From positions 1 to 61,317 of the forward strand of contig NZ_MCHY01000010.1 of NCBI RefSeq assembly GCF_003609605.1: a stretch of 61,317 nucleotides of DNA. The letters run 5' to 3'. Position numbers and translations under genes: made by a program. How positions within the stretch are numbered: the stretch's first letter is position 1; each line of letters opens with the position of its first letter. This document shows positions 1 to 8,831 of this stretch, piece by piece. The notes under the pieces are model-generated. The model had not been told where the DNA came from and did not search any database. It saw only the letters and a program-made list of their open reading frames with translations. The DNA is from Ammoniphilus oxalaticus (GTDB taxonomy: Bacteria > Bacillota > Bacilli > Aneurinibacillales > RAOX-1).

Positions 1-1
1 G

Positions 2-140
2 GTCACAAGCGCCCTTACATTCGGGTCCTCCCCTTAATTTACGCCATCGCCTCTCTGTAAGGGCCTCACCTCCCGTTACGCAGCGAATTTTCGTCGCCCA
101 GCAGTCTGTAACGGTCAAAAGTGCCCTTACATTCGGGTCC
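2..140. repeat. 27-bp imperfect direct repeat pair at left edge
   Basis: Two copies, at 2-28 and 114-140, differ at two positions and share the core CCCTTACATTCGGGTCC. They lie in the gene-free left end of the window. A looser match to the reverse complement of the core (TGTAAGGGTCCC) occurs at the extreme right end near 61304-61315. They may belong to a dispersed intergenic repeat family. Nothing else was seen in 29-113. Confidence 0.55.
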
Positions 141-213
141 GCTCCTCATTAGCGTTCGAAACGCTTTCCGTGAATCATCGTGATGGCGCTGCGAAAAGAA
201 CGAGTAATGCGGC

Positions 214-507
214 TTACTGATTACGCCAATGTTGCATCATCATTCCGTGTCCGCGCGGATGGCTTCCCTTTATATGGTAATGTTGGTACATCTGTTCCAA
301 CTCTTCCGTCTCTAAATTCGGATGCATTTGTTTCATATGCGGGCGCATCTCATCAAACGTCCACCCATAACTACCGGGTCCAGTAGGCGATCTATACCCG
401 AAATCGGTTCCGCTTGGAGGAGTGGTTGCTGGACTGGTCGCTGCCCAAGCCCCGCCTGCCACTGCAAGTAGTCCTGTTGCCACTAACGCTAACGTCCATT
501 TCTTCAT
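214..507 (-). CDS. small exported His/Met-rich protein of unknown function
   Basis: This encodes 97 residues. The start chosen is the ATG at 507, which has AGGAG about nine bases upstream; a longer reading from 594 has no such site and would bury the signal peptide. Residues 1-22 form a clear signal peptide (MKKWTLALVATG, cleavage after AWA). The rest is a short Pro/Thr linker, an acidic helix, and a C-terminal tail rich in histidine and methionine (HPRGHGMMMQHW) that could bind metal. Small exported proteins with a similar 'MKQMHPN..' stretch occur in bacilli, but I know of no assigned function. It sits alone on the minus strand with no visible partner. Confidence 0.6.
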   Translation of the reverse strand: MKKWTLALVATGLLAVAGGAWAATSPATTPPSGTDFGYRSPTGPGSYGWTFDEMRPHMKQMHPNLETEELEQMYQHYHIKGSHPRGHGMMMQHWRNQ

Positions 508-723
508 AACCAAACAACTCCTTTCTTTTCTCCTTCCATTATCGCAGAGTATCGGCCAAAAAAGCCCGCATTCGTCCAACAATTTCATGAACAAATCGCC
601 CTGTTTGCAAAGGGAGACAGACTCGACGAAGGTTCCGATGTCATCCCTTCAAATTTAGTATTCTTAGTATCCGCTCAAAAGTTGGCGCTCTTTCACCGCC
701 ACCCAATGCCAACCTAACGCTAC

Positions 724-1233
724 CTATTTTTGTTGGCTGTAAGCCCAAAGAATCCGATAATCGGAATTTTCCTCGTCGAGCGCAACGTAGACGTCTTGTC
801 TAATTTGCAAATCCCCAAAAATACTGTGGTAGACCAGGAGCACAGGCGCTTTTTGCGTGTCGGTTAATACGGGTGACAACGGAGACATCCGCCACGACGA
901 CTCTTCAACGAGTTCGCCAATGCGCACTTCAAACGTTTCCACCCCGAAGTCTTCCAAAAAAACGCGAGCGCGCGCTTGGATATACTGTTGCTTGTTAAAT
1001 TTCTCCTTCATTAAAGGATGAAACAGTTCCCACGAGCTGCCGAAATCGCCCGCCTGTTCATATGCGTAAAACTTCTCCACAACTTCCTTTGGACCGAGCG
1101 AACTGGATAGGCTCTTTTTGGTCATGAAAAAGGGGTCAATTCGATACACAATAATCGCTAATAAACAAAAGCCGCACACAATCAGCAGCATTCTTCGCAT
1201 TTGTTGACGCCGATAATGATGGGGAATGAAGAT
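724..1233 (-). CDS. membrane-anchored protein of unknown function, probable ATC start
   Basis: About 169 residues: a short basic N-terminus, one transmembrane helix (about residues 16-34) and an outward-facing alpha/beta domain. The motif PKEVVEKFYAYEQAGDF followed by SWELFHP suggests an NTF2-like or DUF4878-like fold, but this is inference. Start choice is odd. The only canonical upstream codon, GTG at 1242, begins on the last G of the GGAGG Shine-Dalgarno (1242-1246), too close to serve. ATC at 1233-1231 is in frame exactly eight bases downstream of GGAGG. ATG at 1200 has no ribosome binding site. It lies upstream of nothing obvious and is separated from the L,D-transpeptidase gene by a terminator. 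Confidence 0.6.
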   Translation of the reverse strand: MFIPHHYRRQQMRRMLLIVCGFCLLAIIVYRIDPFFMTKKSLSSSLGPKEVVEKFYAYEQAGDFGSSWELFHPLMKEKFNKQQYIQARARVFLEDFGVETFEVRIGELVEESSWRMSPLSPVLTDTQKAPVLLVYHSIFGDLQIRQDVYVALDEENSDYRILWAYSQQK

Positions 1234-1287
1234 TGGTACCACCTCCAGGGAAAGCCTGTCTTGGTAAAAGTATATGCGCCGCGTAAG

Positions 1288-1318
1288 AAAAAAAGAGCGA
1301 GCCCTTGAGGGCTCGCTC
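1288..1318 (-). terminator. intrinsic terminator after the SH3 L,D-transpeptidase gene
   Basis: A 10-bp perfect stem (1295-1304 with 1309-1318) is followed on the minus strand by a run of T. Confidence 0.85.
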
Positions 1319-1380
1319 CATCAACATCGTTTCCACTATTCGGTTTGGCGCCTTTTCAGGTCATCCCGCCACCAATCAAT

Positions 1381-2889
1381 CTATTGAATCAAAACAGTTT
1401 GATCCACCGCGAATCCAGGTAGTTTTAGAAGAAGGGGCAACGCGGCTTCAGCCCTGCTTGTGTCAGGGGCTGTCCCTGTTACGACGAGTTTGCCGTCTTC
1501 CTCGATCACTTCCTGTAAATAGCCAGCAGGTAAGAAGATGTACAGTTCGCCGCGCCAATTGCCAGATGTCGCTTGTTTTGCAGCGATTAGCGAATTATAC
1601 CAGTTCGTCATCGCTTGATCCATTTGGTCAGCGGTGATAATCTCGAACGGAACTTGCTTGCGATCGAGTTCAGTGTCGCCGATCACGTCAGGTTCACGCA
1701 GCACTTCCGGGCTGACAGGATCAAATCCGTCGATCTCAGCGTCTGATTCGCTTGGCTGGATGTCACCGATGATCGTGTGTTCGCTAGCATGCAGCCATGC
1801 GTCGCCAACCCACGTTTTAATGCGGTACCAGTCATCGCCCGCTTTTTCAAAAGCGAGTACCCGTTGCGGGCTGACGCTTTGTCCGGTGTCGCCAAGACCA
1901 AACGGTTGCTTATATAGTTTGGCGGATTGCGTCAAGGTCAACGCTGTGTCGACTTTTTTAATCTGTGGACCGCCGACAATCGCCTGTTCCGACGTATCTA
2001 GCCATGCGTTTCCGAACCACGCTTTGATGCGGTACCAATCGCCCGCCTTTTCAAAAGCGGTTACGCGTTGCGGGCTCAGTGTTTGGCCTGTCCAGCCTTT
2101 GCCTTGTGGTTGGGCGTAGAGCCTTTTTGCATCTAAAATCGTGATGGATGTGTCCACTTTTTCAATCTTTGGTCCGCCGACAATCGCTTGCTCAGCTTTA
2201 AACCAGGCGTCTCCAAACCATGCTTTGATGCGATACCAGTCGCTGCCCGCTTTTTCAAAAGCTTGTACTTGTTGCGGGGAAATGCTCTGTCCCGTGTAGC
2301 CAAGCGCGTAAGGTCGCGTATATAACTTGGCGGGGCTAAGCAATGTAATCATCGTGTCCACTTTTTCAATAGGCGGAGACAAAAGTCCTTGCATCACCGC
2401 AATTTCTTCAAAGCCGAGCTTTGACGTCGTGATCACGACGGGGGTGTACAGTTTAACTTGGTCAAATAGCCAACGGACCTCTTGATTGTGCATCCGCACG
2501 CAACCCTCCGATACATATCGGCCGATTGAATTCGGATTGGCATTGCCGTGAATCGCGTAGGTCGTTCCCCATGTTCCCCTTGCATTCAGACCCAACCATC
2601 GGTCACCGAGCGGATTGCGGGGATCACCGCCTGGAATGTTCTTTGTGTAATACGGTCGGTTTTTAATCTTGTTGACAATTTGGAACGTTCCTTCGGGTGT
2701 AAACAACTGTTCTTTACCGGTCGCAACGGAAAACGATTTTACCAGTTTACCGTCTTCATAAAAAGCGAGTCTGTTATTCGCTTTGTTTATAATGATAAAT
2801 TGATTGCTTTTCGGTGATGTTGCTACCGCAGAACCTGTCCCACTTACAAATAGGCAAAACGCCGCCAAAATAAGCAGTAATCTCTTCAC
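1381..2889 (-). CDS. L,D-transpeptidase with three C-terminal SH3-like repeats
   Basis: This 502-residue secreted cell-wall enzyme is predicted to make or edit 3-3 peptidoglycan cross-links or attach proteins. A signal peptide covers residues 1-24. The YkuD domain follows (about 30-155) with the catalytic pattern His (IHGNANP), then Ser-x-Gly-Cys-Val-Arg (YVSEGCVRM), the cysteine being the nucleophile. Three SH3-like repeats of about 60 residues follow, each starting near KVDT and containing WYRIKAWFGDAW-like sequence; these probably bind wall polymers. The acidic C-terminal region (about 380-502) was not recognised. The start is GTG with AAGGAGG upstream. The family usually has LysM or PG-binding modules instead, so the triple SH3 array is a variant. 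Confidence 0.88.
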   Translation of the reverse strand: MKRLLLILAAFCLFVSGTGSAVATSPKSNQFIIINKANNRLAFYEDGKLVKSFSVATGKEQLFTPEGTFQIVNKIKNRPYYTKNIPGGDPRNPLGDRWLGLNARGTWGTTYAIHGNANPNSIGRYVSEGCVRMHNQEVRWLFDQVKLYTPVVITTSKLGFEEIAVMQGLLSPPIEKVDTMITLLSPAKLYTRPYALGYTGQSISPQQVQAFEKAGSDWYRIKAWFGDAWFKAEQAIVGGPKIEKVDTSITILDAKRLYAQPQGKGWTGQTLSPQRVTAFEKAGDWYRIKAWFGNAWLDTSEQAIVGGPQIKKVDTALTLTQSAKLYKQPFGLGDTGQSVSPQRVLAFEKAGDDWYRIKTWVGDAWLHASEHTIIGDIQPSESDAEIDGFDPVSPEVLREPDVIGDTELDRKQVPFEIITADQMDQAMTNWYNSLIAAKQATSGNWRGELYIFLPAGYLQEVIEEDGKLVVTGTAPDTSRAEAALPLLLKLPGFAVDQTVLIQ

Positions 2890-3434
2890 TCCCGTATCTC
2901 CTCCTTTAGCTAGCTTTAATTATAATAGAGAACGAAAAGTAGCGCGCTAACTTTCGTTCCGCAAGTGTCGACACTATTTTTACAAAAAAGAGGAAGGCGT
3001 CTAGTAGTATCTAGTAGGAATGGTTGGACTTGCCAGCAACCAAAAGCCTAAAAAAAACCCTTCCCCCGAAAGGGAAGGGTCAGCGACTCCCAACACTAAA
3101 CGCTAGTTTAGCTACTATTATTATATAGCCAATAGGTTATAAAAGCACTATAAAATTTATGTAATAGTTCATAAATATTACAAAACGCGCGTTTCAAGTC
3201 ATTTTATGGCGCTATTTCTCCCATTTGGGTTTTTATTCCAAGGTACGCAATCTCCAATTTTCAACATACAATTGATACCTCACGCCTTCCATTCGCAAGG
3301 AAAAAGGCGAAGATGCTAGCGAATTGACATTTTATGTCGATAATTGAGGAACGATTCGGCTAACAATCTACAGGCCAATCCATTAAAATGAAGATAAATG
3401 GAAAATCCGATAGAATAAGAGTGGGGGCTAGAAT
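2890..3434. other. 545-bp intergenic region with a minus-strand terminator
   Basis: This AT-rich stretch contains a perfect hairpin at 3057-3080 with a T-run on the minus strand (3050-3057). A short minus-strand reading frame around 3237-3330 ends in the sequence VRYQLYVENWRLRTLE and has no convincing start or ribosome binding site; it may be a gene remnant served by that terminator. Nothing else was recognised. Confidence 0.4.
3050..3080 (-). terminator. orphan minus-strand intrinsic terminator
   Basis: ACCCTTCCC at 3057-3065 pairs with GGGAAGGGT at 3072-3080, followed on the minus strand by a run of eight T. No complete gene lies just upstream on that strand, so its transcript is unexplained. 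Confidence 0.7.
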
Positions 3435-3581
3435 GTGAACACGTATTACTGTATCCAATGTAAAAAAGAGCACGTTACACAGGAGGATGCGCGATTGTTT
3501 AAAACAGGTTATACATTAAAGGAAGAAAACAAAATCCCATTAGGGCTATGCTACCAAAAACAACACAAACTAAACGCGTAA
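3435..3581 (+). CDS. 48-residue protein with a CxxC motif
   Basis: This short gene starts at GTG after a G-rich site (GGGGG about nine bases upstream). The product starts MNTYYCIQCKKEH and carries a third cysteine in GLCYQKQH. The CxxC...C...H arrangement resembles a half zinc ribbon. Codon use is similar to that of the neighbours, and the frame ends shortly before a strong terminator at 3682-3715. I do not recognise a family. It could be spurious, but length, start signal and terminator support a real small gene. Confidence 0.5.
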   Translation: MNTYYCIQCKKEHVTQEDARLFKTGYTLKEENKIPLGLCYQKQHKLNA

Positions 3582-3681
3582 GTTTCTACCTCTAACTCAT
3601 TTATGCAAAAAAGCGTCACTATAATTTTAAATGGTTTAAAGGGGCGCAGTCAATAGATTATCTTATCAATAGAATAAAGAG

Positions 3682-3715
3682 AAGGATCAGACGTCAAGGT
3701 CTGATCCTTTTTCCT
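3682..3715. terminator. probable bidirectional terminator
   Basis: An 11-bp perfect stem (3682-3692 with 3699-3709) is followed by a T-rich run on the plus strand and a weaker one on the minus strand. It could serve the 48-residue gene and the flippase gene that converge here. Confidence 0.8.
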
Positions 3716-3767
3716 TTACATTTCAGGACGCTGCCTGCTCGCTTATCCTCGCCATGGGCCCAGGCTA

Positions 3768-5363
3768 TTACATCCTTTGCGCCACTTTCCGAACACGAGC
3801 GGGAAGGTGCGATAGGTCTTCCTCCGTAACTCCGCCAAGTCGTAGCATCAGCCAACCGTAAACGAGAAAGCCGGGTATGGCGGTGATCAGACAAAGCAGC
3901 CCATAACGCAGCAGCGAAGGCCAGGTAACTGGCAACTGCGGTTCCACACCGAAATAACAACCGCCCGTCACGATCAGCATCGCCAGTGAAGCGAGTAGAA
4001 ATCCCGTCCACCGTTTTGACAAAATCTCCAGCGGAGCGATTTCCTTAATTGAGCGCAGGTTGAGGGCCAAAATGATAATAAACCCAAGTGAAGTCGCCGC
4101 GACAACCCCGTAGATGCCAAAGCTTGGCGTTAACGCGAAATTGGCCATTGCTTTCACCACAATTCCCGCAAAAACGTGCCACATCGGCGACGTTGTTCTC
4201 CCCATTCCTTGCAAGATAGAGGTGGAGATCGTCATCACGATTTGAAAAATACTCCCAAAACAAAGCATCGCGATAATCCACGAACCAGCCGTGTTTTTAA
4301 ATAGGAAGCCATTGACCGCAAAGGCGGCAGCCGTTAAGTAAAGGGCGATCGGGGCCCCCGTAATCAACGCGAGGCGCAGGGCCAAACTGCTCATCCGTTG
4401 CACCTCGCCAATATCTTTACGGGAATAGGCAGCGGATACGACGGGTAAAATCGCTGAACCCATTGCAATCGCCAAGATCGGCGGAATAGACGCAAACGAC
4501 TGGGCGCGTCCCGTCAAAATACCGAGCAACTCTTTCGCGTGATCATACCCAACATTGGTTTGCAATAAGGCGATCACTGTTGATGAATCGATAAAATAGA
4601 GCACAGGAATCGCGGTAGACGCGAAACTAATCGGAATCGACGTTTTCAACAATTGCTTGTAGATGAAGCTTTTTTTAAGCGTTTGCGCTTCGCCGCCCTG
4701 GACCTTCATTTGCTCGAGTCGATCCGCCTTTGTCCGTCTTACATAGAAAAGCATAATCGCAATTGCTCCGACACTGCCAGCAACGGCCCCGAACGAAGCT
4801 CCGGCAATCGCTACCTCATGTGAATATCCCGCATACAACAGCAATAACGGAAACGCGACTGCGGTTCCGACCCGCAAGATCTGTTCTGAAATTTGCGACA
4901 GACCCGTTGGGCTCATCATTTGCATCCCTTGGAAATAGCCGCGCATCATGGAGATGAGCGGAAACAATAACAACGCGGGAGCGATCGCTCGGATGGACAA
5001 CACTGCATGCGGATCGTTACTCACGTAGATCGCATAGTAAGGAGCGAGCCCATATAAGAAAATGGCTGCTACCAAGCCTGTGACTAATGCAAACCACTGC
5101 GCCGCTCGAAACGTTTGCTGCGCTTCACTATATTGTCCCAGGGCATGATATTCCGCAATTTGTCTGCTTAACGCCGTCGGAATCCCCACCGTCGCGATAA
5201 TCAACAAAATTCCATAAATATTGTAAGCAATCCCATATGTGGCCATCCCGCTATCGCCAAGAATGCGTTGCAACGGAATCCGCTGGGCAATCCCCAACAC
5301 CCGCGTTACAAGCGAAGCCATCGTTAAGATGATTGCCCCTTGAATTAAGGCATTTCTGCTCAT
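3768..5363 (-). CDS. polysaccharide/lipid II flippase family protein (SpoVB/MurJ-like)
   Basis: A 531-residue polytopic membrane protein of the MOP superfamily with about 14 predicted transmembrane helices. The N-terminus (ASLVTRVLGIAQRIPL) and the segment YGIAYNIYGILLIIATVGIP match the SpoVB/YtgP branch of bacilli, whose members flip lipid-linked wall precursors across the membrane. In B. subtilis YtgP acts as a lipid II flippase (MurJ) and SpoVB works in spore cortex synthesis; I cannot tell which role this one has. The start ATG has a weak GGAG-type site (AAGGAGTCC). It is a single-gene unit, divergent from the fic remnant. Confidence 0.88.
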   Translation of the reverse strand: MSRNALIQGAIILTMASLVTRVLGIAQRIPLQRILGDSGMATYGIAYNIYGILLIIATVGIPTALSRQIAEYHALGQYSEAQQTFRAAQWFALVTGLVAAIFLYGLAPYYAIYVSNDPHAVLSIRAIAPALLLFPLISMMRGYFQGMQMMSPTGLSQISEQILRVGTAVAFPLLLLYAGYSHEVAIAGASFGAVAGSVGAIAIMLFYVRRTKADRLEQMKVQGGEAQTLKKSFIYKQLLKTSIPISFASTAIPVLYFIDSSTVIALLQTNVGYDHAKELLGILTGRAQSFASIPPILAIAMGSAILPVVSAAYSRKDIGEVQRMSSLALRLALITGAPIALYLTAAAFAVNGFLFKNTAGSWIIAMLCFGSIFQIVMTISTSILQGMGRTTSPMWHVFAGIVVKAMANFALTPSFGIYGVVAATSLGFIIILALNLRSIKEIAPLEILSKRWTGFLLASLAMLIVTGGCYFGVEPQLPVTWPSLLRYGLLCLITAIPGFLVYGWLMLRLGGVTEEDLSHLPARVRKVAQRM

Positions 5364-5571
5364 AAGGACTCCTTTTTAAATGAATGACGCTAGGTAATAT
5401 GTACGCTATCCATTTTATCATATTTAAATCGGTTGCATTCAATAGATTGTGTAACAAATTATTATCATTACTGTAAACGAATCTTATTTTAGAACAGCCA
5501 AATCATTAACTAAAAAAAGGGGGTTTATTTCGTTAATCGGGTATAATGTGAAGAAAGAGGAGGATGGTTTG

Positions 5572-6699
5572 ATGGCAATTCAAGGATTATTACCGCTTCC
5601 GATTGGTGTTGAACTGAAAGAGGCTTTAAAAATATATCGAAAGTTAGCTAAAGTGAGCAATAAAATGAGTCGACTTGATGAAAAATTCAAGCATTCAATG
5701 GTTGGCGATGATTTAATTCGCATATTATCCTTAAATGAATCCGTGCAGTCGACAAGAATTGAAGGCACTCAGGTTACCTTTTCAGAAATAGTAGAAGAAC
5801 AAGATGATCCGCAGCCGAGGTGGGAAGTTACAGAGGTGAAGAATTATCAAAAGGCTTTGTTAGCAGGATTTGAGTATATCAAAAATGGATATCCGATCAC
5901 GACGCGGCTGATCCAAAAGCTACATCAACTATTAATGGCTGGCGCCCGCGGAACAAACCAAGCCAGCGGTGAATTTCAGAAAATCCAAAACTTCATTGGA
6001 CCTACTAACAAAATAGAGGATGCCTCCTATATTCCTATCCCCGCAAATGAAATCGATACGTACATGTAAAATTGGGAAGTATATATCAACGGTCATCCCT
6101 ATGGAAAGAGACTTCCCAAAAACCATATTAATGCCGAACAAGAGATATTGGATGAAGACGTGGATCCGATTTTGAAAACAGCGATCATCCATGCCCAATT
6201 TGAATCCATTCACCCGTTTTTAGACGGTAACGGCCGACTTGGTAGAATCGTCATCGTCCTTTATTTAATCCAAGCTAAAGTGATTGCTTCTCCTATCTTT
6301 TTTGTGAGTGAAGAGCTGGAACGGGAGCGGATGCGCTACTATGATTTATTAAATGGAACGCGTGGCAATCATCCCGATTGGGCTAGTTGGCTTACCTTTT
6401 TTCTGAAAGCATGCGAACGGATGGCGGAAAAGTTAAATACAAAGCTAGACTCAGCGGAAAAGTTAGCGATCAACGGCTTAAAAGAATGTGAGAAAGATTC
6501 CGAAAAGAAGGTTTGGATGTACACATTTCACAATCCGAACACAACTGCTTCGGCCGCAGCGAATGCGCTAAACTTATCTGCAAATACCGTGCGCGCTGCA
6601 TTGAACGCGTTAACTGCAAAAGAATTACTTTTTACGGATCGGCATACCAAGCGAAATAAGAAGTACAAAAATTACGAGTTATTGCGTATTTTGAGTTAG
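5572..6699 (+). pseudogene. Fic-family AMP-transferase gene interrupted by one in-frame stop
   Basis: Fic proteins transfer AMP or related groups to target proteins. The frame from ATG 5572 (GAGGAGG upstream) to 6699 would give about 375 residues but contains TAA at 6067-6069. The reading frame is unchanged on both sides, so one base change (for example GAA, CAA or AAA to TAA) explains it. Before the stop is a class II inhibitory motif (STRIEG, about residues 61-66). After it is the intact active site HPFLDGNGRLGR and a C-terminal winged-helix-like region (NALNLSANTVRAALNAL). No GTG/ATG with a good ribosome site restarts immediately after the stop, although an ATG at 6148 exists. Probably inactive unless the stop is read through. 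Confidence 0.85.
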
Positions 6700-6802
6700 T
6701 CAAGCCTTTAGCTTCCGATTATGATAATATAGTTCCAGTGGCAAAGTAAATCTTCTACATATGATAATCTTCTATTAATCCGTGAAAGGCGCGTGAAACG
6801 AT

Positions 6803-7141
6803 ATGAAAAATAAAGTGATTTTAGTGACGACGGATCAGTTTGGAAAAGGGGATGCGGAGCTGGGGAAAGTGGTGATGGAAAACTTTTTTACACTGCTAAA
6901 ACAGCGTGAAGAGTTGCCGCATGCCATCTTTTTCATGAACCACGGCGTAAATTTGCTGACGGAATCCTCCTTGGTTTCCGTTCATCTCAAGGAATTAGCG
7001 GAAAAGGATGTTTCCTTGTTGGCGTGTAAAACGTGCGTTGATTTTTATAAAATTGAGCAAAAGATGACGACGGGTGTCATTTCGGGGATGAGTGATTTTG
7101 TTGAGTTAGCGTCGCAATACGAAATCATCACGATTGCCTAA
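6803..7141 (+). CDS. DsrE/YedF-like sulfurtransferase-family protein
   Basis: This 112-residue cytoplasmic protein matches the DsrE fold as seen in the C-terminal half of YedF-type proteins linked to sulfur or selenium relay. Support comes from the start KVILVTTDQFGKGDAELG and the end KTCVDFYKIEQK followed by SGMSDFVELA. A conserved cysteine pair lies in LLACKTCVDF. There is no N-terminal TusA domain, so it is a stand-alone version. Its own terminator follows at once. The substrate is unknown. Confidence 0.75.
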   Translation: MKNKVILVTTDQFGKGDAELGKVVMENFFTLLKQREELPHAIFFMNHGVNLLTESSLVSVHLKELAEKDVSLLACKTCVDFYKIEQKMTTGVISGMSDFVELASQYEIITIA

Positions 7142-7157
7142 CATAAACCCCAATAGA

Positions 7158-7200
7158 AAAGCAGGTAGAACGCGTGACTGTCGTTCCGACCTGCTTCTTT
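7158..7200. terminator. bidirectional terminator between convergent genes
   Basis: AAGCAGGT near 7159 pairs with ACCTGCTT near 7189, extended by AACG/CGTT. T-rich sequence follows on both strands, between the DsrE-like gene and the convergent lipoprotein gene. Confidence 0.75.
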
Positions 7201-7220
7201 GGCGTCCAGTTAAAACCCAA

Positions 7221-7754
7221 TCATCTTAGCGGCGTTGAGCGTCCAATTTCTTGGATAACGGCTCCCATGTCTTGATCTAATGTCTTATTTTGATGGCCGC
7301 GTTCATAAAGTGTTTGCACACGTTTGCTAAGATGATCATCGGAAGTAATGTGAAGGTTGTAGCTCGGTTGGCTCACTTTTACCTTCTCATACACTTTTCG
7401 CTCGACATCCGCTTTGTTTATCGTGTTGTCTACTTCGATGCCAATCACAATATCTGTACCCATTGCAACCGCTGTCGCTCTACTCACTTCAGGCACTCTT
7501 TGCGCAGATTTCATCGCGATGCGGGCGACTCTTGCGTCACGATCTGGAACGATCTCACGATCAGCGCGCTGCCCAAAGTTAGCGTTATACATTTGGACGC
7601 CTTCCGGATCAATCGCTGTCGTGGACTGTGTTCCGTAATTATGATGATATTCATTGACATGCGCGCCGCCATCACTGCCATAGCCGCAAGCGGACAGTCC
7701 GCTGATTAACAATGCGGGCAGGATCAGCATCTTTGTAATGTTTCGCTTCTTCAT
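7221..7754 (-). CDS. YhcN/YlaJ-family spore lipoprotein
   Basis: This encodes 177 residues from ATG 7754, with GAGAGGTG six bases upstream; the ATG at 7772 overlaps the ribosome site and is unlikely. A lipoprotein signal ends in the lipobox LSAC (cysteine about residue 23). The C-terminal domain (KSAQRVPEVSRATAVAMGTDIVIGIEV) is the YhcN/YlaJ domain found in proteins of the inner spore membrane or forespore. It is a paralogue of the next gene and is transcribed in the same direction. Confidence 0.82.
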   Translation of the reverse strand: MKKRNITKMLILPALLISGLSACGYGSDGGAHVNEYHHNYGTQSTTAIDPEGVQMYNANFGQRADREIVPDRDARVARIAMKSAQRVPEVSRATAVAMGTDIVIGIEVDNTINKADVERKVYEKVKVSQPSYNLHITSDDHLSKRVQTLYERGHQNKTLDQDMGAVIQEIGRSTPLR

Positions 7755-7855
7755 AGGAACACCTCTCAGCATAAATCATTGCGTTTTTTCCTTCCTCTTA
7801 TTCATTTGTCAAAGACATGATTTATATCCCTCCCAATTTTGCTTACCGCTTCAAA

Positions 7856-7888
7856 CATAAAAAACGGGCCAGTTAACCTGACCCGTTC
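7856..7888 (-). terminator. intrinsic terminator after the Asn-rich lipoprotein gene
   Basis: AACGGGTCAG and CTGGCCCGTT pair (one wobble), followed by TTTTTT on the minus strand. Confidence 0.8.
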
Positions 7889-7911
7889 ATATGAGTGTGA
7901 ACGTTTATTTC

Positions 7912-8694
7912 TTATCTAAAAGGAGCAGTTACCGTTCGACCGATGTCACGGATGATATCTGCGACATCGTTACCTAATGCTCGCACAGGGTGTCCAGAAT
8001 TGTTGTTATTGTTGTTCGACATGTTGTTAGTCATATCGTTCATGCCGTTTGCCATGCGCGTAGAAACGTTGTGGATTCTAGAGTGAATCTTGCTGTCCGA
8101 CGTGACGTGAATGTTATAACCAGATTGGTTTGCTTTCACTTTTTGTCGCACATTTTGTTCCACTTTATTTCTGTCTGCGCCTTGCTTTACATCAATTCCG
8201 ATTACAATGTCATTACCATTTGCTATGGCCGTTGCTTTCGTTACGTTGGCGACAGAGCGCGCTTCTTTTGCAGCTGTTCGGGCTAAGCGTTGATCGTGAT
8301 TGTGATTGGTCACTCCACCCGTGGCATTACGATTAAATCCAGTCGTATTTCGGTTTACACCATCGTTTAAGTCGTTACGCATGCCATTGTTGTAACCATA
8401 GCCAAAAGGACTCATGCCGTTGTTTGTATTGTTATTGCGTGTGTCATAGGAGTGAGTGCGGCCATCAAACATATTCGTTCGAGCGCCATCGTTGTTGTAT
8501 GATCTTACTCCGTTGTAACTGTTATTGTACGCGCTGTCATTGTAGCGATTCGTATTGTCATACGTGTAAGGTCTCATCCCATCGTAGTTATTCGTGCGAG
8601 CCCCATCATTGTTATATCCACAAGCAGATAAAGCGCCAACAACTAAAGTAGGAATTAACAACATCTTTGTCAAAGGTTTTAGATTTTTTGACAT
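7912..8694 (-). CDS. YhcN/YlaJ-family lipoprotein with Asn-rich repeat insert
   Basis: This encodes 260 residues. ATG follows TTAGGAGGTG, a strong site. The lipobox is LSAC. Residues about 27-130 are Asn/Tyr/Arg-rich and partly duplicated: YNNDGARTNNYDGMRP recurs as YNNDGARTNMFDGR. The C-terminal YhcN/YlaJ domain (RSVANVTKATAIANGNDIVI) resembles its downstream paralogue; a second Asn run (NMSNNNNNNSGH) lies near the end. The low-complexity insert suggests a spacer in a spore layer. Function beyond spore association is unknown. Confidence 0.82.
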   Translation of the reverse strand: MSKNLKPLTKMLLIPTLVVGALSACGYNNDGARTNNYDGMRPYTYDNTNRYNDSAYNNSYNGVRSYNNDGARTNMFDGRTHSYDTRNNNTNNGMSPFGYGYNNGMRNDLNDGVNRNTTGFNRNATGGVTNHNHDQRLARTAAKEARSVANVTKATAIANGNDIVIGIDVKQGADRNKVEQNVRQKVKANQSGYNIHVTSDSKIHSRIHNVSTRMANGMNDMTNNMSNNNNNNSGHPVRALGNDVADIIRDIGRTVTAPFR

Positions 8695-8831
8695 GTGAAC
8701 ACCTCCTAAGCGATATTGTGTGAAAATAACGTGAAGATAGTCATGGAGACAATTGGGAATGATTCATATAGCCTAAAAGATGGGTCATACTAAAGTTGTG
8801 CTCATACTTTAAATAGGTGAAAGGTGATGGA

